Part shown: one piece after another, positions 22,430 through 32,868 of the stretch
How positions within the stretch are numbered: position 1 is the first letter of the stretch
How the letters are laid out: each line of letters opens with the position of its first letter
Source: Corella eumyota
Lineage: Eukaryota > Chordata > Ascidiacea > Phlebobranchia > Corellidae
NCBI GenBank assembly: GCA_963082875.1
Contig: OY720103.1
Location: forward strand, 11,842,001-11,906,000
Reading direction: 5' to 3'
DNA length: 64,000 bases
Notes under the pieces: model-generated
Told to the model about the DNA's origin: nothing
Database searches by the model: none
The model's input: only the letters and a program-made list of their open reading frames with translations
Translations under genes and position numbers: made by a program

Positions 22430-23530
22430 TTTAGTAGTTAGTTTGATTGCTAAGTTTTGTGGTAGATGTCTTGCGCTTCAGTCTTGGTAGTTAGGTTGCT
22501 TCCTAGGTTTTTCGGTAGATGTCTTGCGCTTCAGTCTTAGTAGTTAGGTCGCTTGCTATGTTTTTTGGTAGATGTCTTGCGCTTCAGTCTTAGTAGTTAG
22601 GTCGCTTGCTAGGTTTATTTAGTAGTTAGGTCGCTTGCTAGGTTTTTTGGTAGATGTCTTGCGCTTCAATCTTAGTGGTTAGGTTGCTTGCTAGGTTTTT
22701 CGGTAGATGTCTTGCGCTTTAGTCTTAGTAGTTAGGTCGCTTGCTAGGTTTTTCGGTAGATGTCTTGCGCTTCAGTCTTAGTAGTTAGGTCACTTCCTAG
22801 GTTTTGTGGTAGATGTCTTGCGCTTTAGTCTTAGTAGTTGGGTTGCTTGCTAGGTTTTTTGGTAGATGTCTTGCGCTTTAGTCTTAGTAGTTAGGTCGCT
22901 TGCTAGGTTTTTTGGTACATTTCTTTCGCTTAAGTCTTAGTAGTTAGGTCGCTTGCTAGGTTTATTTAGTAGTTAGGTCGCTTGCTAGGTTTTTTGGTAG
23001 ATGTCTTGCGCTTCAATCTTAGTGGTTAGGTTGCTTGCTAGGTTTTTCGGTAGATGTCTTGCGCTTTAGTCTTAGTAGTTAGGTCGCTTGCTAGGTTTTT
23101 CGGTAGATGTCTTGCGCTTCAGTCTTAGTAGTTAGGTCACTTCCTAGGTTTTGTGGTAGATGTCTTGCGCTTTAGTCTTAGTAGTTGGGTTGCTTGCTAG
23201 GTTTTTTGGTAGATGTCTTGCGCTTTAGTCTTAGTAGTTAGGTCGCTTGCTAGGTTTTTTGGTACATTTCTTTCGCTTAAGTCTTAGTAGTTAGGTTGCT
23301 TGCTAGGTTTTTGGTTGATGTCTTGCGCTTCAGTCTTAGTAGTTAGGTCGCTTGCTAGGTTTTTTGGTAGATGTCTTGCGCTTCAGTCTTAGTAGTTAGG
23401 TCGTTTGCTAGATTTTTTGGTAGATGTCTTGCGCTTCAGTCTTGTAGTTAGGTCGCTTGCTAAGTTTTTTGGTAGATGTGTTGCGCTTTAGTCTTAGTAG
23501 TTAGGTCGCTTGCTAAGTTTTTTGGTAAAT
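22430..23530. repeat. 53-bp minisatellite upstream of COQ8A copy 2
   Basis: About 20 copies of the unit seen at 4120-5765. A 347-bp block is itself repeated (shortened unit tttatttagtagttagg at 22614 and again at 22961), a sign of unequal exchange within the array. Confidence 0.9.
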
Positions 23531-23935
23531 GTCTTGCCTTAGCTGTGTGTTAAGTTAGTTTTGTTTGTTATAGACTAAGTGAAGCTAGTTAGTGATATAG
23601 CTTGGACTTAGTTGGTTGTAAAGCTTAGGCTTTTGGCCGTCATTTTCTCACTAGATTTTTAAGAAGATGCCTAGCGCTTGTTGTATGTTGAGTTTGGCTT
23701 GTTTGTTATAAAATAAATGTAGCGAATAGCTAGTTGGTTATACTTTTTTAAAATTAGATTTTATTTGGTACAAGTCGAAAGTATTAAAAATTTTAATAAA
23801 ATGTATCGTTTATCCTCGATCGGGGGAATAACCTTTTGCATCACGTTGTGAAAAAATTGTCAAAAATTTGTTTTATTTATTATTTTGTTACTGGTTGGAA
23901 TTAATCTATTACAAAGTGGTTCAAATAATTAAATA

Positions 23936-26900
23936 ATGCAAAGAATTAGCGATTTAGTTTGGATGAGCCAAGCTGTGTCTAAAGTTCTACGATCAACGCT
24001 GAAAACAAGTTGTTATGACGTCACTCATTTTGTTCAAACGAGCAGTGTCTTGGCTCCTGTTATGGACAAATGCTCGCAGGTGAAAATGTTAAGTAAACTC
24101 GATGTTAGGTTGACTTTAAATTTAAGGTCTTTTAAAGTTATAATTTGATAAACTTAGCTACTGTCGGACTGTCTGACTGCTAGTCTGGAAAGTAGGGCAG
24201 CGTGCACGCACGAGATTTTTTTCATTAATAAAATTGCACCCTTGAAGTTAGAGTTTTGCACGCCTGGTTTCTTAAAAAAATGTGCACGCGCATTTTTAAA
24301 AAAAAAATATGCACGAGCATTTTTAAAAAATGTGCAAAAAAAATGTGCACGCGCAAATGTGCATGTGCATTTTTTTCACGCAGGAGATCTTGTCGAAAAC
24401 TGCCCTACTTTGCAGATTGGTTTGACTGTGCTCTGTTTAACCAGCGTAGTGTAGTGGTTAAGACACTTGGCTTCGCTACATGAAGTCCTGTGTTTGATCT
24501 TTACTACTCTCAAGCTGTAGCGCCTTTGAACAAGGAGCTATAAAAGGTATAAACCTCTGCTAAGACAACAACTGGAGACTGGGTTAGGGTAACTGATGTT
24601 ACTTTATGTTCAGGTTGTAAAGTCAACCTTTCCACATCATGGATAAACGAATATAAAAAAATTAATTTGTTTTAAAGGTTTGTGGAGTTAAAGGAATGGC
24701 TGACATTGAAGATTTTGATTTAAACCCCGACCAATATTCAGCAACAGATTTTAACATCGACGATAATAACGAAAACGAGAAAATATCAGAATCGAAATCA
24801 CATTTTAATCACCCTAACAATCCAATCAGCCTAACACAACCGAAACGAACGTACAACACTCTACAATCACCCAACTTTAAAGTTTCAAAACCCAACATCA
24901 GAACTTTCTTGACATCATCGCATTTTAACTCAATCACAGCCGATGATCTTGCGATGTTAGCCAAAGTACAAAGGACACGGAAAACCTCTCAAATCACGGA
25001 GAAGAAAGATGAATATATGAGATTAAATGATCAATCTAAAGAGAGAAAAGTCCCTGCATCCAGGATTAGGAGGATTGCAACTTTTGGAGGTATTTTGGAA
25101 AGTTTTTTTATTTTAGTAAAATGTCAATTTTTTGGGTCACTTGTTAGTTTTTTTTGTATATATCTTTATCCTCGATGTGAGAAAGTCGAATGCGCGACTT
25201 AAACATAGACTAACATCAGTTACTTCGACCCAGTCTCGAGTTACCTGTGGCTGTTTGGGATATTAGAGACTATAATTGGCCGATAATTATACTGCTAATT
25301 AAGTGTTGGCTCAGCAGGAGTTTATACTGTTTATAGCGTCTTACATAAGAGCGCTACAGCATGAGGTCAGTGGGGATTGAATCCATGACCCCATGTGTGA
25401 TGTAGCAAGTGTTCTTACCACTATACCACGCTGTCGACTAGTTACGATCCTTTACAGAGACTGCTTTTACTGCCCCATTTGCTCTAATGTTTAACTAACT
25501 GATGTTTATGTAGGTTTAGCTGCTGAGTTAGCTGTTGGAACTGTTGCAGATATGGCAAAAAAGTCTTTGGGTTTTGCTGGTAAGATTTTTGATATTTTAA
25601 CTTAATGTTTATATTAAAAATAATATTATTTTTGCAACGATATTGTTAATAATATTTTATAGATAGTAAAGACTCTGTGTCATCGAACAAATTCCTGAGT
25701 GAAGCCAACTTAGCTCGAGTGGTCGACACTTTATGTAGAGTAAGGGGAGCTGCTTTAAAGTTGGGCCAAATGCTCAGTATTCAAGGTAAGATTAAATGTA
25801 GAGTGAAGAGGTTGAAACTATTATGTGTTGAGTATTTATTTCTTGGTTATTACAACATTTGGTTGGTGTTTACTGGCAGCATGGTGTAGTGATAAACTTG
25901 ACCTCACTACATGAGGTCCTGGGTTCGATCCCCACTGCTTTTATGCTGTAGCACCCTTGAGTAATGTGCTATTAACGGTATAAACACCTGCTGAGCCAAC
26001 ACTTAATCAGCAGATTAATTATCAGACAATTATAATCAATAATATCCCAAACTGCCACAGGCAACTCAACACTGGGTCAGGGTGACAACTGTTACTCCGT
26101 GTTTAAGTTGTGAAGTCGACCTTCTCACATCGAGGATAAAATTATATATTAAAACTGATTTAGTTGTTGTTAAGATGTAATTTTTACCCAGGTATTTGTA
26201 GTGAAATGTGATCACTGTAAATTAAAAATGAGTTTTGTTAATATTTGTTTTAAGATGACTCGGTGGTGGATCCTGAGTTGTTGAAAATATTTGAAAGGGT
26301 TCGACAGAGCGCAGATTTTATGCCAGCTTATCAAATGAAGGTGATTTTCCTTATCAGCAACTTGATTGTCTGATTGTCAACTATTGTTAAAAAACAAAAA
26401 TCAAACCCAGTATCTTAAACTTAACCTGGTTTTTACCTGAGGTTGGAATTAAACCCAGGATCTTTAGCTTAACCTGGTTTTTACCCGAGGTTGGAATCAA
26501 ACCCAGGATCTTTAGCTTAACCTGGTTTTTACCCGAGGTTGGAATTAAACCCAGAATCTTTAGCTTAACCTGGTTTTTACCTGAGGTTGGAATCAAACCC
26601 AGGATCTTTAGCTTAACCTGGTTTTTACCCGAGGTTGGAATCAAACCCAGGATCTTTAGCTTAACCTGGTTTTTACCCGAGGTTGGAATTAAACCCAGGA
26701 TCTTTAGCTTAACCTGGTTTTTACCCGAGGTTGGATTCAAACCCAGGATCTTTAGCTTAACCTGGTTTTTACCCGAGGTTGGAATTAAATCCAGGATCTT
26801 TAGCTTAACCTGGTTTTTACCCGAGGTTGGAATTAAACCCAGGATCTTTAGCTTAACCTGGTTTTTACCTGAGGTTGGAATTAAACCCAGGATCTTTAGC

Positions 26901-29900
26901 TTAACTTGGTTTTTACCTGAGGTTGGAATTAAACCCAGGATCTTTAGCTTAACCTGGTTTTTACCCGAGGTTGGAATTAAACCCAGGATCTTTAGCTTAA
27001 CCTGGTTTTTACCTGAGGTTGGAATTAAACCCAGGATCTTTAGCTTAACCTGGTTTTTACATGAGGTTGGAATTAAACCCAGGATCTTTAGCTTAACCTG
27101 GTTTTTACCTGAGATTGGAATCAAACCCAGGTTCTTAAACTTAGCTTTGGTTTTTACCTGAGATTGGAATTAAACCCAGGATCTTTAGCTTAACCTGGTT
27201 TTTACCTGAGGTTGGAATTAAACCCAGGATCTTTAGCTTAACCTGGTTTTTACCTGAGGTTGGAATTAAACCCAGGATCTTTAGCTTAACCTGGTTTTTA
27301 CCTGAGGTTGGAATCAAACCCAGGATCTTTAGCTTAACCTGGTTTTTACCCGAGGTTGGAATTAAACCCAGGATCTTTAGCTTAACCTGGTTTTTACCTG
27401 AGGTTGGAATCAAACCCATGATCTTTAGCTTAACCTGGTTTTTACCCGAGGTTGGAATTAAACCCAGGATCTTTAGCTTAACCTGGTTTTTACCTGAGGT
27501 TGGAATTAAACCCAGGATCTTAAACTTAGCCTGGTTTTTACCTGAGGTTGGAATTAAACCCAGGATCTTTAGCTTAACCTGGTTTTTACCAGAGATTGGA
27601 ATTAAACCCAGGATCTTTAGCTTAACCTGGTTTTTACCAGAGATTGGAATTAAACCCAGGATCTTTAGCTTAACCTGGTTTTAACCAGAGGTTGAAATTA
27701 AACCCAGGATCTTTAGCTTAACCTGGTTTTTACCTGAGGTTGGAATTAAACCCAGGATCTTTAGCTTAACCTGGTTTTTACCTGAGGTTGGAATTAAACC
27801 CAGGATCTCAAGCTCTCAGTTAAACTCAGGAATGTTAAAAACACAATTTCTAAAATTCCAACCGATATTATTTTTGTTAAAGAAAGTCTTGGTGGAAGAG
27901 TTTGGGGAGAAGTGGAGGAACTTGGTTCTAGAATTTGACGACAAACCATTTGCTGCAGCTTCTATTGGTCAGGTTGTTCTTCAAATATTTTAAATAATTT
28001 AAATTAAAAAAAAAATTACTCAAAATTTAAAATTTATAACCCTGTTATATTGAGGATAACTTTTATTTTAAGGTTCATCGAGCAGTGCTGCATAATGGCC
28101 AGGAGGTGGCGATAAAGATCCAGTATCCCGGTGTTGCCAACAGTATCGACAGCGACATTAATAATTTGGTAACGCTGCTCAAATTCTGGGACATTTTTCC
28201 GAAGCGTGAGTTGTATTTTTAAAGATTAAAATTGAATCGTTGTTAAATTAACATGTGTTAAAAATAAATTATCTAATTCTCTCTTGTACTTTATGGTTCT
28301 TGCTAATTCTCCCTTGTACTTTATGGTCCTTGCTAATTCTCTCTCGTACTTTACGGCCCTATCTATTTCTCTCTTGTACTTTATGGTTCTTGCTAATTCT
28401 CTGTTGTACTTTATGGTCCTATCTAATTCTCTCTTGTACTTCACGGTCCTATCTAATTCTCTCTTGTACTTTATGGTCCTTGCTAATTCTCTCTTGTACT
28501 TCACGGTCCTATCTAATTCTCTCTTGTACTTTACGGCCCTATCTATTTCTCTCTTGTACTTTATGGTTCTTGCTAATTCTCTCTTGTACTTCACGGTCCT
28601 ATCTAATTCTCTCTTGTACTTTACGGCCCTATCTATTTCTCTCTTGTACTTTATGGTTCTTGCTAATTTTCTCTTGTACTTCTTGGTTCTCGGAAAAAAC
28701 TTAGGACCGTAAAATACAAAAGTTTTCTACGATAAATTCTTAAAATAATCTACTTTAAAATATTGTGGTTAATATTTAAAATATTAGTTATAAGGTAACC
28801 TGATTATTTGTTTTTATGAATACACAGAAATGTATATGGAGAAGTTTATAGATGTGGCAAGGAAGGAGCTAGCATGGGAATGTGATTACATCAGGGAAGC
28901 CAAATATTTAAACAAGTTCAGGTTCTCTTCAATTACTGCAGAAAATTATGTTTTGGAATTAAATCCCAAGTTGACTTTTTTATATTTATTTATCCTTGAT
29001 GTGGGAAGGTTGATTTCACAACCTAAACATAGAGTAACATTAGTTACCCTGACCCAGTCTTAAGTTGCCTTTGCCAGTTTACGATATAATAGATTGCAAT
29101 TGTTCGATAATTAAGCTGCTAATTAAGTGTTGGCTTAGCAGGAGTTTATACTGTTTATACCGCCTAACGTAAGGGCGATACAGCATGAAAGCAGTGGGGA
29201 TTAAACCCCAGGCCTCGTGTAGTAAAGCCAGGTTTTCTAACCACTACAACATGTCAACAATAACTAATTTCACCTTCTTTAGAATTTTTGTTAAATTAGT
29301 TAAAGCAGTTTTAACTTGAAATAATAAACCTTCCATATTCTTATACTAGAGATGCTTTAAAAGACGAGGAAATATACGGAGTTCCACAAATTATCCCTCA
29401 ATTAAGTGGAAAAAGGGTGTTAACCACTCAGTTAGTTAGTGGGTTGAGTATAGATCAACTAACAACACTCGACCAAGATGAGAGAGATTATGTGAGTGAC
29501 TTTAATTTATTTATTGACTGCATAGTCTAAACCTAAACTTTTATGATGAAACTGTGATATGTGATTAACTTACATTATGTGATTATTAAACTGCTGATTG
29601 GTTTTGGACTAAGCAGGGTCTGAAATCACACTAAATTGGAAGCTGTGGGGCTTAAACTCAGGACCCCATGTGCTAACCCATTATGAAAGGATAGAGATTG
29701 TAATTGGCAGCATGGTGTAGTGGTCAGAACACTTGGCTTTACAACATGATGTCCTGGGTTCAATCCCCACTGCTCTCATGCTGTAGCGCCCTTGAGTAAT
29801 GCGCTATAAATGGTATTAACTCCTGCTGAGCTAGCACTTAATCAGCAGCTTAATTATCGGGCAATTATAATTTATAATATCCCAAACTGGCAAAGTCAAC

Positions 29901-31467
29901 TCAAGACTGGGTCAGGGTAACTGATGTTACTTTATGTTTAGGCCATTAAGTCGTTCTTTTCACATGATAAATAAATATGAAAAAATTATATTAACCTGAT
30001 TCCTGCTTTTATTATGACAATTAATTCTACTATTAACTTAAAACTATTACCTTACTTGCCCTAACTCTAAAACCATATAATCTATAACAACTATTACCAA
30101 TATTAACTTAGATTAAAACTGACCTATATTGCTCTGTAATGGTGGTAACAATTGTTATAGTTATAGTGGTTATGGATTTTAAATGTATTATAAGATGCTG
30201 TATGTTATTGTGTTTACCTATTTGTTGTGTGTTTCAATATTTTCCTTATTTTTAAAGATCTCTGCTGCAGTGTTAAGGTTGGTTTTAAAAGAGATCTTTG
30301 AGTTGAAATGCATGCAAACCGATCCAAATTGGGCCAATTTTCTCTACAACCAAAACCAACAAAAGGTTCTTAAAGATTAACATTTCTTTTTAGATAAAAT
30401 AAACACCATTGCTGGTAATTATAAAGAACACCGTAACTAATATCATAATTTAACCAGCAGCATTGTGTAGTGGTTTAAACACTTTTTTACATAAGGTCAG
30501 AGGTTCAATTCTTACTGCTCTCATGCTGTAGATACCTTGAGTAAAGCACTATAAACGATAGAAACTCATGCTGAGCCAGCACTTAATCAGAAGCTTAATT
30601 ATCGGGCAATTATAATCTGTAATATCCCAAACTGGCAAAGTCAAATCGAAATTGGGTCGCGACTGGGTCATCGAAACTCTATGTATATTTTGAAACACAA
30701 AATAAATCTGTTGTATGCTAAACAATATTTTATTTGTAGTTGTGGTTGCTTGATTTTGGGGCAAGTCGGGAATATTCTAAAAATTTCATCGACGATTACA
30801 TCGAAGTGGTGAAAGGTGCAGCAGATGGCGATAGAGAGAAGGTTTTGGATTGCTCCAATAAACTTGGATTTCTAACCGGATATGAAACAAAGGTGTTGAC
30901 ATAAGTTTAAAACAAACACAAAATAACTTTGAACTTTACCTAATATTGTTTAATTGTAACAAGTTATAGTTATGACCATATGCTCAATAATCAAGCTGCT
31001 GATTAAGTGTTAGCCTAGCAGAAGTTTATACTAATAATAGCGCCTTACTTAAGGGTGCAACAGCATAAGAGCAGTGGGAATCAAACTGAAGACCTCATGT
31101 AGTGAAGCCAAGTATTCTGCCCCTACATCACGCTGTCGGACTTAATCTTAAACTCTAAGTTCATCATGGTTAAATCTAATTTTGTTATCACTAGGTGATG
31201 CAAGAGGCACATGTTAATGCCATCATGATTCTGGGCGAGCCGTTTAAAACCGACAAAGTTTTTGATTTTTCCGAGCAGAATATTTCACATCGAATCGTAA
31301 ACCTGGTTCCAACTTTCCTGAAACATCGTTTGACCCCCCCACCAGAAGAAAGTTATTCTTTACATCGGAAGTTATCCGGTGCTTTCTTAATCGCCACCAA
31401 ACTAAAAGCAAAGTTTGCATGCAAGGGTTTATTTGATGAAGTTTATGCTAATTACTGGAAGAAATAA
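23936..31467 (+). CDS. COQ8A: COQ8A, atypical kinase of coenzyme Q synthesis (complete copy)
   Basis: Twelve exons: 23936-24079, 24678-25089, 25514-25579, 25663-25785, 26255-26340, 27883-27972, 28073-28205, 28828-28921, 29350-29491, 30258-30365, 30740-30892, 31195-31467; 607 aa, near the length of vertebrate COQ8A. Motifs: KxGQ at 240-243, Ala-rich loop AAAS at 301-304, ATP-binding Lys322, ELAWECDY at 365-372, catalytic loop QTDPNWANF at 450-458, DFG at 471-473 and the C-terminal [12 protein letters not shown]. The family acts as a mitochondrial ATPase/kinase-like factor supporting the CoQ-synthesis complex; the hydrophobic N-terminal start is compatible with organelle import. Relative to copy 1 and human, two usually conserved residues differ: RIGR is RIRR in exon B and EIFEF is EIFEL in exon J. 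Only this copy contains the DFG exon. A variant transcript joining copy 1 exons A-J to 30740 and 31195 would restore the conserved residues. Confidence 0.92.
24180..24420. mobile_element. 241-bp MITE with GTGCAC subterminal repeats
   Basis: Ends ctagtctggaaagtagggca and, inverted, ccaatctgcaaagtagggca form about 21-bp TIRs. Flanks tctgactg and tttgactg look like an 8-bp target duplication with one mismatch. The inside holds several gtgcacg/gcacg motifs. It lies in COQ8A intron 1 and is shared with unit 1. Confidence 0.7.
24441..24660 (+). mobile_element. SINE, COQ8A intron 1 (unit 2)
   Basis: Counterpart of 12190-12392 but with a longer tail (gggttagggtaactgatgtt). Confidence 0.8.
25163..25440 (-). 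mobile_element. SINE, COQ8A intron 2 (unit 2)
   Basis: Counterpart of 12880-13161; reverse orientation, tail to head. Confidence 0.85.
25876..26150 (+). mobile_element. SINE, full length, COQ8A intron 4 (unit 2)
   Basis: Head ggcagcatggtgtagtg, B-box gggttcgatcc, body and tail all present. It is one of the better reference copies in the window. Confidence 0.9.
26397..27812. repeat. 48-bp minisatellite, about 30 copies, COQ8A intron 5 (unit 2)
   Basis: Unit ggatctttagcttaacctgg plus tttttacctgaggttggaat plus taaaccca. Because 48 is a multiple of 3, long repetitive frames stay open on both strands; these are not genes. Variants are mainly acc-tgagg versus acc-cgagg and gaatt versus gaatc. Unit 1 has only one to two copies at this place. 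Confidence 0.95.
28270..28695. repeat. 30-bp minisatellite, about 14 copies, COQ8A intron 7 (unit 2)
   Basis: Unit ctaattctctcttgtacttt plus atggtccttg with several sub-variants (acggccctat, acggtcctat) arranged in a higher-order pattern. The open frames across it on both strands follow from the multiple-of-3 period. Confidence 0.95.
28983..29255 (-). mobile_element. SINE, COQ8A intron 8 (unit 2)
   Basis: Counterpart of 14932-15200. Confidence 0.85.
29590..29695 (-). mobile_element. SINE fragment, COQ8A intron 9 (unit 2)
   Basis: Counterpart of 15535-15635. Confidence 0.6.
29706..29990 (+). mobile_element. SINE, COQ8A intron 9 (unit 2)
   Basis: Counterpart of 15648-15930; its B box is better kept (gggttcaatcc). 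Confidence 0.9.
30462..30690 (+). mobile_element. SINE at the unit 2 breakpoint, COQ8A intron 10
   Basis: Forward SINE with damaged A-box region (ttgtgtagtggtttaaac) and altered tail. Homology between the two units stops where it begins. Confidence 0.8.
30976..31140 (-). mobile_element. SINE 5' part, COQ8A intron 11
   Basis: Reverse copy covering the head and middle (aagctgctgattaagtg to ctacatcacgctgtcgg). Confidence 0.8.
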
Positions 31468-31737
31468 ATTTCGTTGCTGTTTATTTTTACTTTGAAAAGC
31501 TTTGTTTTTTTTGGTATAAAATGCTTGTGGTAAATATCTTTACTTTTTCTTATGTTATCTTATTTCAACATTGAGGCACTGTAGGTTATAATTTTGAAAT
31601 ATTTTCCTAATTTTTAGTAGTATGTTTGATCTTTGATCGTCTTATTTAAATATATAAAACTGCCTATTATATCTTATGTGTTAAAAAAATAAGTTTATTA
31701 TTTAGTGGTTAGTAAAGTGTTAAAAAATATTTTGAAT

Positions 31738-31910
31738 TTGGTATGAACTCCTACTGAGCCAACACTTAATCAGCAGCAAAAGTTTTAGGCAATTATAATC
31801 TATAATATCCCAAACTGCCACAGGCAACTCGAGACTGGGTCGAAGTAACTGATGTTACTCTATGTTTAGGTTGCGCATTCGACCTTCCCACATCGAGGAT
31901 AAAGATATAT
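31738..31910 (+). mobile_element. SINE 3' part downstream of COQ8A
   Basis: 5'-truncated copy (ggtatgaactcctactgagc through cacatcgaggataaag). Confidence 0.85.
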
Positions 31911-32850
31911 ACAATAAAAAATAAAGTTAAGTAATGAGGATAAATATTTACTCACGCGAAACGGAAAGGGATTCCCCTCCACTTTCAATAATTTTATTTT
32001 TAGAATCAAAGTTTTTGTTAGCGAGCTTTGCTTAAAATACGAAGCAAAACGGGCAAACGTACCAACAGTTTAGAATAATAATCTAGCAAAAATTAAGTGA
32101 GATTTAAAGTTAAACTTAAATATCGTGTTTTTTTGCTTATATGTAAAAGTTTATTGCTTGAAAAAGTTTTGATATTTTTTAAATTTTGTTCGGCAGTTTC
32201 TAGTATAAAGTATTTAGCTTTTTGTTTTTGTTATTTAATTAAATATTGCTGATATTTTTGCATTTTATTTTATTTAATGATGTTAAAGAATGTGTCAACT
32301 TTAAATTTCAAATTTTTTAAAACTGGTTTAAAGTCAGAAGTTTGTTTTATTTTGACAAAAGTGCAAAAATTTTTTTCTTTGTTGCAAAATAATGTCAGTG
32401 AAAATTTCAGAGCTTTAATAGCATCGTTCGCCGGCTTTTAAACGCAAAAGGGGCGAAATTTTTATAACTTTGCCCAAATCTTTTCCTTGCGAATACTACC
32501 CTTCTCTGCATTCATTTTAGCACTAGCGGTTTAAACCAACAGACGACGCTTATAGCATAGAGATACTGATATATAAACTATATTTTAGTATCTCTATGGC
32601 TTATAGAGCTGCAAAATTTTCTTTTTAAATTGTGGTTTAATTTATTGTGCCAATTTGATTTATGTATTTTGTATGATATTTTTAATCCAGTATCATAACT
32701 AGTTGTGTTTAACTAAGGCTGTATAGGAAGCTTTAAACAATATTGCCATTTTTGCTAACTAAGAATATTAAGACAATACTATAGACTTAATTTTGTTGGT
32801 GTGATCAAATTTTTTAATGACTTTTTACGATAAATTGTTTTTTTGTTTCT
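31911..32850. other. Spacer between COQ8A and KCTD gene
   Basis: AT-rich and without a gene, apart from a short hairpin at 32551-32603. The promoter of the KCTD gene is presumably here, but no clear element is visible. Confidence 0.5.
32551..32603. repeat. Short inverted repeat (hairpin)
   Basis: catagagatact (32556-32567) pairs perfectly with agtatctctatg (32587-32598) around a 19-nt AT loop, with partial pairing beyond (tatag / ctatag). Confidence 0.6.
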
Positions 32851-32852
32851 AG
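32851..32852 (+). promoter_or_regulatory. Splice acceptor 16 nt before the KCTD5 start codon
   Basis: Pyrimidine-rich ttttttgtttctag directly precedes a 16-nt leader and ATG. Ciona-type tunicates trans-splice many mRNAs at such sites; a 5'-UTR intron is the alternative. Confidence 0.5.
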
Positions 32853-32868
32853 AATTTAAATTAAAACA

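Noticed and set aside
26387-27684. Long repetitive open frames on both strands (units like [16 protein letters not shown])
   Set aside because: They are the 48-bp minisatellite in a COQ8A intron; a period divisible by 3 keeps any frame open. Absent from unit 1 and no start or splice context.
28226-28712. Open frames with repeats like [10 protein letters not shown] and [10 protein letters not shown]
   Set aside because: They follow from the 30-bp period of the intronic minisatellite.
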